Shown here: piece by piece, positions 1 through 11,374 of the stretch
Numbering within the stretch: position 1 is the first letter of the stretch
How the letters are laid out: each line of letters opens with the position of its first letter
Assembly: GCF_963082655.1 (NCBI RefSeq)
Contig: NC_081552.1
Location: 50,563,280 to 50,627,279 of the forward strand
Origin: Stomoxys calcitrans
Taxonomy: Eukaryota > Arthropoda > Insecta > Diptera > Muscidae
DNA length: 64,000 bases
Reading direction: 5' to 3'
Notes under the pieces: generated by a model
Seen by the model: only the letters and a program-made list of their open reading frames with translations
Databases searched by the model: none
Told to the model about the DNA's origin: nothing
Position numbers and translations under genes: made by a program

Positions 1-108
1 CACTTTTTGCCTAAGAAGAGATGTCGGGAAAAGAACTCGACAACTGCGCTCCATGGTGGAGGGTATATAAGATTCGGCCCGGCCGAACTTAGCACGCTTT
101 TACTTGTT
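1..108 (+). repeat. 3' end of an ATACCC-type repeat (family A)
   Basis: This is the terminal piece of the family seen complete at 18665-20104 and 51038-52376. It carries the inner inverted repeat TGGAGGGTATATAAG, then the hairpin with arms TTCGGCC and GGCCGAA, then the conserved tail GCACGCTTTTACTTGTT. The rest of the element lies outside the window. Confidence 0.85.
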
Positions 109-823
109 ATTTTATTCTAATCGTTTTGATTTTTTAAACCATTTTCAAATTTAAAGAACATATCGATATCAGCTATTAGAAGCTCATAAAAGTAATTTCC
201 ATTGTAAGGACTATTACAAACAGTTGCACTGGTTAGCTGTCAGTATCAAGCGATAAGATCCAATAACTTTTTTTCCTTAATTACCTTTAATTGCACTTGA
301 TAGTTATCGATAACAGCCGATAACACGTACTTTGCACTGTAAACCAAATGCACATTAAATTTCAAGGCATAGTTGCAATGTGTAGCTACCGATTTCATGC
401 GATAACATGTTCCTTGTGCTGAATAGAATTAGAATTAAAAATTGACCTATAACACGTTTACATTGAAATTTTTATGATCAGGATTTGGAAAAACCCAAAA
501 ATAAATACAGTCCGTTTACACTGCGTTTTGGTAATTTTAGTGACATACACAAGCACACATGCGCATAAATGAATGTGCATATCACACACATCCATACACA
601 ATTCTTGAAACAGTTGTATATTTTGGTACTTTTATCGATTATTCAGCCATGAAATCGGTTTTATTTATCCAATTAAAAATCGGATATATTTGTCCATGGT
701 ATAACCTTCCATTAAACACAGGATTTAGCACTTAAATCAAGGAAAGGTCATAAAATCGGATTTAGTGTTCATCGTAAACGTACTTCTATACTATTTTTCG
801 GTACTTCTGCATTGCAGCTGTAA
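109..823. other. AT-rich non-coding DNA
   Basis: I see no coding potential or known repeat here. The only recurring motif is CGATA/GATAAC, found near 163, 250, 307, 316, 400 and, reversed, near 634. This may be chance in AT-rich DNA. Confidence 0.5.
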
Positions 824-1067
824 AGGCCTAAACAGAATGAGCGAGTTGAGGAGCGTCGCGTTGAGCAAAAGTCAAAAAATCAAAAAATCAACCCGCAAAA
901 GTAAAACAATTTTTTAACTCTGACGACTAAAAACACTACTTCACATGTGGCAGCGAGGAATGACGCTCACTTTCAAGCGTCAAGGTTGAAAATTTTTTAA
1001 CAGAGTTGCACTTTTAGCAACTCGACACTCAAAAACAAAGCTCAATATGTTCATTCTGTTTCGGCCT
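824..1067. mobile_element. 244-bp MITE with TAA target duplication (PIF/Harbinger-like)
   Basis: The ends are inverted repeats that match at 16 of 17 positions (AGGCCKAAACAGAATGA; T on the left, G on the right). They are flanked by TAA on both sides (821-823 and 1068-1070). There is no ORF inside. A 3-bp TAA/TTA duplication is typical of PIF/Harbinger elements, so that assignment is inference from family knowledge. A short tract of hAT or other MITE origin cannot be excluded. Confidence 0.6.
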
Positions 1068-2508
1068 TAATTTAGACTACAAAAGTTACCGAAAAAAACC
1101 GCTTTGATTTGCAACGCCTGTATTACAAATCAATATACATATATGTTTGAATTTCAATTTTAATTTTGTTAGTGGATCCACGGAATTAAATCTATAACAT
1201 ATCACATATTTCAAATTTTCAAGGACACTCCGATTACCAAAAGTTATCAAAAATTGAACAATGTTGATTTTTCATAGATTTGATAAAAATCGATAACTTT
1301 TTCGATAACAATCTATAACATCTTGTAATCGTTTGACCTCATGCAAATATTTTAAAATTGTAAATATTTTATAACTGTCGTTTAGGTTTTATTGTTAAAA
1401 TGTGAAATTTTTAATACGAAAATTGGGTTTATTTTTTTTCAAGTTTTAACTTCTTTAAGTTTTTTTTTTAATTATTGTTTTCTATTCTTTTCTTATGTTT
1501 TTTCACATTTATCATTTTTAAAAGATCCTTTTTGTATACCTTGTTTCACAACTATTGACAACTTTTTTAAAATTGTTTTAATATTTTTTTTTAAATCCCA
1601 CATCACAGATTATTTTATTTATAGCTACCTGTTTCCCGTTAACTTCTTTTTAACAAAAAGAAAACAATACATAACGAAAAAATGCAAACGAATTTTTTCC
1701 CTAAGATTTTATTTTATTTTTATTTATTTTGTATTGCAAAGTATGAATACAAGCATACAAAAGAAAATCGTAACGAAAATCAAGCAAATTTTTAAAATTG
1801 TGATATACTTCTATAAATTAAAAAAAAAATCTTTAACACAACAACAAAAGAAATTACCATAACACAATAAAAACAGACAACATTGAATAAATGATTTAAT
1901 ATGTATTTTTTTATTTGTTTTATTTTTTTTTTTTTTGTTATATAATTGTTTGAAAATATTTAAGTGAGCCGCAATTAAAGAGATATTGTGTTTATTGGTG
2001 ACTTATGAAAAATCGTTTTGTTATCGGTGCGATATATTTCGATTTTAGTTGACAAAACAAAAGCTGTTAGACTTAATTAAATTTTTTTAATTCGATATGT
2101 AACGATAACTATGTAAACGATTTCTGTGTTATGTGAAATAGTTTTGTTATCAATGCCATAGACTTTATCACTATATAAAGAAATTAGCTCTTTTGGTCGT
2201 TCTATAAAAATCTTTAATCGAACTTCAATATGAAAATTCTTTTTTTTTTGTCATTGCGATATATTTTATCGATGTGTTTAGGAAGTATAACTTAAAAGAT
2301 AATAAACTGTGAGTTTTAATTCAATCCATTTTCTTTATTTGAATATTTGACGATTACTGCATAGACAATTGTTGTCTTATGATTAATCATTTTGTATTTA
2401 TCGTTTTAAGAACTATGACCTAAAGAAACTTCAAATCTGAATTTTTCTTATTGATTCTAACAAAAAATATATTTCATTATCGAAATTACTCCTGAATAAA
2501 TTCAAACG
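1068..2508. other. AT-rich, T-rich non-coding DNA
   Basis: From about 1390 the plus strand becomes strongly T-rich, which creates spurious Phe/Leu/Ile-rich reading frames such as 1392-1862. There is no domain, codon bias or splice-linked exon. More CGATAAC motifs lie near 1289-1310. I recognise no gene. Confidence 0.5.
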
Positions 2509-2591
2509 GCCTTATTCACAAAACTTAATGTAGATTTGTTATAAATCAAATAAATCTTTTTTAAGGCTTTATTTAGATTTATGAATAAGGC
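2509..2591. repeat. Short inverted-repeat element (83 bp)
   Basis: Fourteen-base ends, GCCTTATTCACAAA on the left and TTTATGAATAAGGC on the right, are inverted copies with one mismatch. The middle is AT-rich. It looks like a very small MITE or a hairpin and has no clear target duplication. Confidence 0.4.
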
Positions 2592-3239
2592 TGAAAATCT
2601 TATAAAGCATAAGTCAGTTGTGCTACATAGATTAACAGTCCAATGTTGTTCTGTATAATTATCGACATCATGTGAAAACTTTACAATCAGAGCAATCCAT
2701 CTTTTGAGTCTAAATTTAATCGATATCTCATGAGTAATGATTTTTTATCCATAAAAAATTGTATCGATGTTAAGAATTTAATTCGAAAGAAATTGAAATT
2801 CTCCGGGCCGTTTTTATTTTAACACAAATCAATGCAACCAGATAGACTTTCAATTCAAATATCCATAAACTTCTTTCAGCCTTGCTTATATGGGTTTCTC
2901 TACATTGAAATTTCATCTTTTTTTTTATAGCTCGCTTTAATATTAACACACAAATTTCATTATTGAAATCGATTCATTCGATATCGATATTTAAATTTTT
3001 CTGCTATTATTTTTGTTTTCCTACACGTTTCTATAAAACGTTAAAATGCAATATTTTATTATTATTTTTATTTTCTTATACTTTTACATACACACACACA
3101 TACTATTATATACTCAAAACTTCATATATTTTATTATTATTTTTATTTTTGTTTTTTAATACATGCCATATAAATATATATTTTATTTTGTAATTTAAAA
3201 TGGTTTTTTATACATTATAATCTTTTAATTATTTTTAAA

Positions 3240-5150
3240 GAACATAAAAACAAAGAAAAATGCTTATTAAATATACGAAGAATAAAATAAAACAAAAACA
3301 TAAGAAAAAATATAATGCTCGTGCGTTTATATAAATATATATATTATTAATAATTATAAATTATTGTTTACTAATATTTAGTGTTGACTACTTAAACGTA
3401 ATGAATAAAAAGAATTATGAAAATAGACAGCATATAGCCTCTCCCTAAAACCAAATCTCCCCCTCCTTCCTCATTAAGCCCATAGTAGTTTGTAAGTTTG
3501 GACCCTGTAATATAGCCAACTGTTTAGTCATTAAGTCTTAGCTTAAAGTAAAATTAATCCCAAAAAAGAAATGAACACAAGATGATAAACATGAAAAACA
3601 CACAAATTGGCTTTTAAAAGCATTTCGTAAAAAACAAATGATTAAATCGTAAAAAACTCTGATAAAATAATAGCCAATGTATGAAAAACAAAGCAGAAAT
3701 TAAAAAAAAAATTAAGGTGGATTAGCAATTTTATCAAATAAAATTATGGTAGATTTTAAGGCAATTAAGGAGTAATTTGAAAAAATAACAAAAAACTAAA
3801 TATGTTTTAAGCCTAAAACTATAACTACCTAAAACAAGAAACAGAACATAACCCCCTCCTTAATTTAGTGAATAGAATTAGTCAGCTACCCCAGCCCACC
3901 CCTACCTTCCCATAATGAAAACCTTTTTTGAAAAACAAAAATAAAATAAAAAGTAAACATACCGTAACGTAAAGTTGTGTAAAATTCAAAACTATAGGAA
4001 AGATATCCTCTATGCAACACATACCTTCCCTTTTCCTCCCGCCCCTCTCCCAAAAACAAACATTACCTAAGCTTAGTAAGTGTACATTATTGAAAACAAA
4101 TGAATATGTGTAAAAATGCAATATTTCTTTAAAAATAACAAACACACAAAAAATTTTAACATTTATAATAAAAAGCCAACACAACCACAAAAAACTTATT
4201 TTGCAAATATTATAAAAATTAAAAAAAAAAACTGGATCCCCTATAAATGAAATGACTGATACAAGGAATATAACGTAAAACACACAAAAAAAAAAGAAAA
4301 GAACAAAAAACAAAAAATTTTTTTGGGCAACATTTAAAGTAAAGGAAAAGGCATTCAAACTGAACTCTAATTTTCTAAGAAAAAACCAAAAAAATCTCCT
4401 TTTAAAAAGAAAGAAAAAAACATTTCAATATAATTTCTTATCATATCCTTTTAGTTGCATTTATTTTGGGTAAAGTACTTTAGATGGAAAACAAAAAACC
4501 TTTCAAAAAATCCCTTAAAAATATACATATAATATTTGCAAAAAACCACAACAATTAACCAACATCATAATCACCATGACAGGTAACCAAGATAAGAACA
4601 ACAACACAACTTTACACACAGCTCATCATCCGCCCCACACTCACCCTTGTCTCTCTCCCAGGCCTAGTCTACACTTAAACACTCAGATGAAGAAAATCAC
4701 AGTCAAAACAAGATAAAAGAAGGAAAATATAAAGTAAATGCATATATACCCAATTCCCATAAACCCTTTCCCTATCCAAAAGAAAAAACCAAACAAACTA
4801 TAAGAACAATTGCTTTGTAGCATTGTCGTCTTTCTAAGCAAAACACACTCAAAGAAAAACAAGAGAAAACAAAAAAAAAAATTGCATTACAACATCATTT
4901 ATCCTTTCATATGCATACATAAAATTATATTAAAAACGGAAAAACAAAAACAAACAAAAATGTCAACCAACCACAACAACATCAATTTTACGTACATAAC
5001 AAAAATGAAACAATACGAAAAACATACAAAAAAAAAAACAAAAAATGATAAAATGTAATACTTTGTCATAAAGCATTATATATTAATTATATATGATGGT
5101 AAATATAAAAAAAATAAAAATTATTAAAAAACAAAAAAACACTGCAGTCT
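3240..5150 (+). other. A-rich block, possible long 3' UTR
   Basis: The composition switches from T-rich to A-rich on the plus strand near 3240 and stays A/C-rich to about 5150, where AATAAA-like motifs occur (for example near 5115). Runs of AAAACAAAA are like those in long insect 3' UTRs. No ORF has a recognisable product: 3882-4358 on the minus strand is a poly-Phe artefact of the A-rich strand, and 4810-5058 is Lys/Asn-rich low complexity. A 3' UTR of a plus-strand gene lying upstream of the window is possible but not shown. Confidence 0.25.
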
Positions 5151-5978
5151 GATTTAATGAACGGAAGAGGGAGGGAAGAAACGAAATGGAATCGGAAAGA
5201 AGGCAATGAAACGCCTGAAAAAAGTAAGTTTAACAAAAACAAGCATTTGAAAAAAATAGCTATTAAAATATTCCATTTTGGGACTTCAAGTTATCAAATC
5301 GGAGGTATGGTTTATATGAAAGCTAAGCTATTCTGCCAAATTGGATAAGAATTATGCCCTCTAGGAACTCAATAATTTAAATCGAATGTAAGACCAGTGG
5401 ATTAAAAGCCGAGGCCAAACGGCGCACAGTGGGGAATTTGAACTCAAAGGTGTCGTTAAAATCAATGGACAGGCCGATCTTCAAGAAATTCGACAAATAT
5501 GACTTACAGGTGTAGAAAAAGAATAGTTTTAAGTCTGAGCAAATAGGTTCAGATTTGTATATATATGCGATATATATAAATATATACATACACTGTCGGA
5601 CAAAATAAAGTGCTGTTTTGAATATTTTTAATTTTTTGATTGAAACATTTATTTGTTGTTTTCAAATGTTTGTAAATTATAGTTTTTTTTTTTAATTCGT
5701 TAATATTTTATCTAATAATGAACTTAACATTGAATTCTTACTGCTTTATGTTTATTTATTTCAAATACCTTAATGCTATTTATACTACAATAAACAATAG
5801 TTTGGATAAATTTTATTATACAATGACCCCTAGGGGGTGTTCTCTAGTATATTTTATATTATTATAAAACTATTATTAATATAATAAACTAGCATTGTTG
5901 TTCACTTATGAATTATTTAAACAATATGTGGGTAATGAAAACATTGAAAAATCATTACATGGACTATTTCTATGTATA
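5151..5978. other. Unassigned AT-rich DNA
   Basis: No gene is recognised. At 5591 the motif CACTGTCGGACAAAATAAAG resembles the terminus of a Tc1-like transposon, but no matching inverted end was found before the repeat at 5979. Short ORFs at 5157-5348 and 5377-5589 match nothing I know. Confidence 0.3.
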
Positions 5979-7235
5979 ACAAGTAAAAAGGCGTTAAGTT
6001 CGGCCGGGCCGAACTTTGGATACCCACCACCTCGGGTATATATGTAAACCACCTTTCATCAAAATTCGGTGAAAATTTCATACCTTATACTCATATACCT
6101 CATACCGATCTGAACTATATCCGACACGGATGTCGAAAAGCCGAACATAAGTCACTGTGTCAAATTTCAGTGAAATCGGATTATAAATGCGCCTTTTATG
6201 GGGCCAAAACTTTAAATCAAGATATCGGTCTACATGGCAGCTATACACAAATCTGGACCGATTTGAGCCAACTTGCATAAACATGTCGAAGAGCCTAACA
6301 CAAAGCACTGTCCCAAATTTCGGCGAAATCGGACAATAAGTGCCTCATTTATGGGCCCTAAACCTTAAATCCAGAGATCGGTCTATATGGGAGCTATATT
6401 CAAATCTGGACCGATCTGGGCAAAATTTAAGAAGGACGTCGATGAGCCTAACCAAACTCATTGTCTCAAATTTCAGCGACATCGGACAACAAATGCGCCT
6501 TTTATGGCCCCAAAACCTAAAACCTAGATATCGGTCTATATGGAAGCTGCATCCAAATCTGGACCGATTTGTGCGATATTGCAGAAATATATCAAGGGGC
6601 TTAACTTAACTCACTGTTCCAAATTTCGGCGACATCGGACAATAAATGAGCATTTTATGGGCCCAAAACCATAAATCAAGAAATCGGTCTATATGGCAGC
6701 TATATCCAAATCTGAACCGGTCTGAGCCAAATTGAAGAAATATGTCAAGGGTCCTAAGACAACTCACTGTCCCAAACCTTAGCAAAATCGAATAATAAAT
6801 GTGGCTTTTATGGGCTTAAGACCCTAAATCGGAGAATCGGTCTATATGGCAGCTATATCCAAATCTGGGCTGATCTGGACCAAATTAACGAAGGATGTCG
6901 ATGGGCCTTACACAATTCACTGTCCCGAATTTCATCAAAATCGGATAATAAATGTGGGGGCTATATCAAGATATAGTCTGATATAACCCATCTTCGAACT
7001 TAACCTGCTTATGAAAGAAAAAGAATCTGTGCAAAATTTCAGCTCAATATCTCTATTTTTAGAGACTGTAGCGTGATTTCAACAGACAGACGGACGGACA
7101 TGTCTAGATCGTCTTAGATTTTTACGCTGATCAAGAATATATATACTTTATGGGGTCGGAAATGGATATTTCGATGTGTTGCAAACGGAATGACAAAATG
7201 AATATACCCCCATCCTTCGGTGGTGGGTATAAAAA
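5979..7235 (-). mobile_element. ATACCC-type repeat, family B, copy 1
   Basis: This is a complete non-autonomous element. Read on the minus strand it starts TTTTTATACCCACCACC (at 7235) and ends with the TTCGGCC/GGCCGAA hairpin and the tail CCTTTTTACTTGT (at 5979). The body is a tandem array in which CACTGTCCC-type motifs recur at 6153, 6306, 6459, 6612, 6765 and 6918, a spacing of exactly 153 bp. The inner inverted repeat, the 3' hairpin and the central ~150-bp tandem array resemble Helentron-associated elements (HINE/DINE-1). That class assignment is inference. Peptides read from the array are by-products of a period divisible by three. Confidence 0.8.
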
Positions 7236-9131
7236 GGGTCGTAAGGTTAGGTAAAAGAGACATTTATTGTCGCGTTAGCCACCAATATTTACTATTATTT
7301 ATACTTACTGCAATCTCTTTGTCTAAATCTGGGATTGATGTGTCAAACCTAACATTATTCCAATCCGTCCTGTTGTAGTCAACAGATAGTTCATTGGCCC
7401 TTCTATGTAAATGATAGAAAATAGGGATGCCATGTACAATTTGCATAAGATGTTTATTGTCGAGAAACATGAACGATTCTGGGTTGACAAAGTCTTTTAG
7501 AATTTAGTTTTTAATATACATTATTTCAGTGTGGTATGGAGCCATTATTAGATTTATATACGAATTATATGTATCATGAAGTTGTCAATTCTGCTGATAT
7601 TCGCGCGATTGTATAATTTTAAGTTAGACATATATCTTTCATAATTACTCTCAGAGGTTCTGTTCAGAGACGTGCATATCCATAAACATTTCCTTTCAAA
7701 AACACGAATTATTTCCATGTATGAAGGTGAGATGTTAAACCATATAGAATATCCGTATGTTATTATTGGCCTTATTAATATTCTGTACATAATTATCTTA
7801 ACCTTTTCTTCTAAGTACTTAGAATAGAATAGATTTTTAAACGCAAAAAATGCCCTCTTAGCCTTTTGTATTGTGTTGACAACATGTTTGTCATAATATA
7901 AAATTTGTCCAGATATATTTCTAGGTAATTTACTGTGTAACATGATTTATCCTTGACTGAATTCCAAAGGTTATCTATTTTCTCTTGATATTATGATTGC
8001 ATTTATCTACTGTTGGACGAAATAAAATTGTTTCGCATTTTAGGGTGTTAATCTTTATTTGCCAGTCTGTAGAGATAATATTGTCTATTCTGTTGATTAG
8101 GTCCAGTGTTCAATTAACAGTTCCCTGTTGGAGACCATTAAAAACTTTTTATGTTTTACTTAACATATTCCTGTGGTTGGCTGCAAATGATTTACCGGCT
8201 AACCTGTTAAATAATATTGGGTTGCCCAAAAAGTAGTTGCGGATTTTTCATATAGTCGGCGATGACAAATTTTTTCACAGTTTGTGACTCTGTAATTGCA
8301 TTCTTTCTCCTGTCAGTTATCAGCTGTTACTTTTAGCTTGCTTTAGAAAAAAAGTGTAAAAAAAGTATATTTGATTAAAGTTCATTCTAAATTTTATTAA
8401 AAATGCATTTACTTTCTTTTGAAAAATCCGCAATTACTTTTTGGGCAACCCAATAATATAATAAGACTGAGTGGGAACTTATAGCGGATTAGCTTGCAGA
8501 CTAGTCCCTGGATCCATATGCTATCAAATGTTTTTTTCTAAGTCTATTGATATTTGATAATAATAATATTATTATTGATGCACATTTCGAATACTTTGCT
8601 AATGTTAGGCAATAAACTGATTGGTCATAAATTCTTCGGTTGGGAAGCATCCTTATCTCTTTTGGGTATTATTATTACTTTCGCCTTTTTCCATTCACTC
8701 GGAAATTACGAATTGTTGATTATGTTATTAAACAAGACACAGTAGTCCATTATAACATTTTGTGAAAGATTTCTTAACACAATATTTGGAATAGTATCTA
8801 ATCCAGACGAAGTTTTGGGTCTTAGGTTTCTAAAAATGCATATTAATGTAGGTAATGCTACAAATGTGTTATTTGTCTCTGTCTCTGTCAGACCGTTCGA
8901 TTTTCGCGTTTCACCAAAAACAGTTACCCTTTCCTGAATTTTTTCGCATCTGGACCTTTTCTCCAAAAAAGCCTTGATAGTTTGGTCTACATGAGACCCA
9001 AGTAATACAGTACTACTTGGGTCAAAAGATTTGGTAGAGTGAACAGATTCGAAATGGAAGTCTATTATATCAACAATTGGATCTACATACATCGCTTGTA
9101 ACGAAGTTACGATATATTTTATTTTTAACAA
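7236..9131 (-). pseudogene. Jockey-like non-LTR retrotransposon ORF2 relic
   Basis: On the minus strand, pieces of one reverse transcriptase appear in order. 9131-8706 holds the finger region (RPKTSSGLDTIPN, then DYCVLFNNIINNS). 8706-8554 continues with FPSEWKKAKVIIIPK and a PISLLPNISKVFE stretch. 8236-7554 holds NGLQQGTV and the thumb with RPIITYGYSIWF. 7470-7264 is the C-terminus. The palm segment with the YADD motif is missing, there are stops and frameshifts, and a mariner MITE sits inside at 8217-8453. The element is dead. Clade is judged from motif style only; Jockey or a close relative is likely. Confidence 0.75.
8217..8453. mobile_element. mariner MITE (cecropia-type ends)
   Basis: This 237-bp element has ends TTGGGTTGCCCAAAAAGTA and its inverse, flanked by TA on both sides (8215-8216, 8454-8455), the mariner target. 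The ends are like those of the cecropia/Hsmar1 mariner group. There is no transposase inside. It interrupts the retrotransposon relic at 7236-9131, so it is younger than that relic. Confidence 0.85.
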
Positions 9132-9370
9132 ATTGAAGGCAGCAATGAAAATTCAGAGATCAAATTAATAAAAGAGAAAAAAAGTTTATAAATTGTATAA
9201 AATAACTATATAGTAAATTTTATATATTGTACATATGCATTTTCGCATTTCAACAATGTGTATCAACAAGGGGGTTAAATTCTATAAATAAATTTTCTCG
9301 AATTTTTGTTTAACTTGAACATGTTAAAAATGATTAAAAATCGAAGATTTAAACTGTTTTTCGTTACTTA
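9132..9370. other. Unassigned gap between two retrotransposon relics
   Basis: AT-rich sequence with no recognisable coding content. It may be decayed retrotransposon flank or untranslated sequence. Confidence 0.4.
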
Positions 9371-9590
9371 AAGTTTGGATATTATTGGGAAGAGTATTCC
9401 AGAGGCGTATTGCACTTATAAAAAACTGTTGCTCCGATATTGGATATTGGTGTCGTATTTGAAACACTTGTTTGTTTGGATATTATTAAAAGTTTGGATA
9501 TTATTGGGAAGAGTATTCCAGAGGCGTATTGCACTTATAAAAAACTGTTGCTCCGATATTGGATATTGGTGTCGTATTTGAAACACTTGT
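9371..9590. repeat. 101-bp direct duplication at a retrotransposon 3' end
   Basis: Positions 9371-9471 and 9490-9590 are copies of each other at an offset of 119 bp, separated by 18 bp. On the minus strand they encode the C-terminal motif RLWNTLPNNIQT twice, so the end of the retrotransposon ORF was duplicated. Confidence 0.85.
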
Positions 9591-11005
9591 ACTTTAAGTA
9601 CTAGAATTAGCATAACGAAGTATAGCAGACAAATAAGACGGCTTATTTGTGTATATTATTTTGTGCAGTGCCAGTAGCGAACGTATTTTAAGGTATGTAT
9701 CGAAAGAGACACCATATAACTGTTTGGCAAAGTCCGACATCCGATCTCTCCTACGCAAACCAAAAATATATTTAGAAACATCATTAAAGGCAACAGGTAA
9801 ATTATTTTTAAGAACTGCATCACAATTTGAAAAAATTTCACAAGAATATAAAAGTTTTGGCAGGATATATGTTTTTTCCAAGAGAATTGTGATTTCTATG
9901 GGAGTATACGAGCGACTCATATATAAGGTCCTTAATACACCATACGTCTTGCCAACTGCCGAGTTAATTTGATCCGCCCATGATAATGTATCATCAAAAA
10001 CTACGCCAAGATTACTCGCTGAGGTCACCATTTCGATTGCAGAACTATTAATTACAAAATTAATATTTAGCGGCTATATTGTGCGATTTCTGGAAATGGC
10101 TATGCATTTTGACTTCGAGGGATTCAATTGAAGGCCATCCGCATTCGCCCACGCATTAGTATTGTAAATATCGTTATTCAGACGATCTATGGTATCATTT
10201 ATTTTTTCAGCTGACGTGCTTATATACAGTTAAACATTATCGGCATACATATGTATACTCCAACTCTGCAACTGTTTGGGACGGTCATTGGTGTATAAAG
10301 AAAAAGGAGAGGGCCTAATAATATCGGACCTTGAGGAACTCCTCGTGAAACTGGAAGGCATCTAGAATTACGATTTCCAACTGATACAGATTGGCTACGA
10401 TTAGAAAGATAGGAATGAATCAGATTTGTTGAAGATTCGGAAAATTTAAAAATATGTTTAAGTTTAAGACAGAGAATTTTGGGGTCAACAGAGTCAAACG
10501 CCTTAGAATGATCTAAAAGAACCAGAAAAGCGATTTTGTTGCGGTTAATATTACTTCATATATCTTTAACATCTGTCAAAAGTGCAGTAGTGCAATTATG
10601 CTTCGGCCGGAATCATGATTGGAGTTTGGTTAAAAGTGAGTTATCCCCAATATGTTGCGAAATTTGTTTGTTCAAAAGGTGTTCAAATTTCTTCGAAATA
10701 TATGAAAGTAATGCTGTAGGTCTAAATTCTTGATTATTTTTCGGTACCGGGACTACTCTTGCCTGTTTCCAGGATTGTGGTTAGCAGCTCCTTAATATAA
10801 TATTGTTAAAGAAATAACAAATGTAAGGCAGAATATGGGGAAATATAATTTTTAAAAATTTAGGATCAATTAGATCAGATCCTACAGCATTAGATTTAAT
10901 AGATTTGACGGCATCGATGATGTCATATGGTTCAAAGTGTCCGAAATCAAAAAGCTGATTCGGAGTAATATTATTGTCAATATTACTTAATACATTCCCA
11001 TGCAA
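9371..11005 (-). pseudogene. CR1/L2-like non-LTR reverse transcriptase relic, copy 1
   Basis: On the minus strand the order of reverse transcriptase motifs is readable across frames: FGHFEPYDIIDAVKSIKSN and DLIDPKFLK (11005-10781), QARVVPVPK (near 10760), then FLVLLDHSKAFDSVD (near 10500), RGVPQGPIL (near 10340), a degraded MYADN box (near 10245), and LGVVFDDTLSWADQIN with the thumb (10031-9594). Stops, including one right after YADN, kill it. The C-terminal RLWNTLP motif is typical of many CR1/L2-like elements. Its 5' half (from 10352) is included in the 3.25-kb tandem duplication. Confidence 0.8.
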
Positions 11006-11094
11006 ATGTTTATGGATATAGTTGAGTTGATCAAAGTTTTATTAAAAATGCATTTACTTCCTTTTAAAAAATTCGCAACTACTTTTTGGGCAAC

Positions 11095-11142
<48 letters not shown>

Positions 11143-11374
11143 ATAAAACTTTGATCAACTCAACTATATCCATAAACATTTGCATGGGAATGTATAAAAC
11201 TTTGATTGAACTTTAATCAAATATACTTTTTTTACACTTTTTTTCTAAAGCAAGCTAAAAGTAACAGCTAATAACTGACAGAAGAAAGAATGCAATTACA
11301 GAGTCACAAGCTGTGAAAAAATTTTTCAACTCCGACTATATGAAAAATTCGCAATTACTTTTTGGGCAACCCAA
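10991..11374. mobile_element. mariner MITE split by a 55-bp inverted repeat and TA run
   Basis: One mariner end (11046-11098, finishing GGGCAACCCAA) is followed by a TA microsatellite (11099-11139). Then comes an inverted copy of the 55 bp that precede the mariner (left arm 10991-11045, right arm 11140-11194, perfect match), and then the rest of the MITE in the opposite orientation (11195-11374). The arms could fold into a long hairpin. The same structure recurs in unit 2 with one substitution in its left arm. Confidence 0.85.

Noticed and set aside
1392..1862. 156-aa Phe/Leu-rich open frame that looks like a membrane protein
   Set aside because: It is a by-product of a T-rich strand with no domain, no signal and no splice partner.
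3882..4358. 158-aa hydrophobic open frame on the minus strand
   Set aside because: It is the reverse of an A-rich block; composition alone explains the poly-Phe stretches.
5979..7235. Regular spaced repeats that could be taken for a CRISPR-like array
   Set aside because: Units are contiguous 153-bp tandem copies within a transposable element in a eukaryotic genome, with no unique spacers and no cas genes.
10536..10733. Plus-strand ORF present in two identical copies (also 13778-13975)
   Set aside because: It is antisense to the CR1-like reverse transcriptase, whose motifs are clear on the minus strand; the copies come from the tandem duplication.
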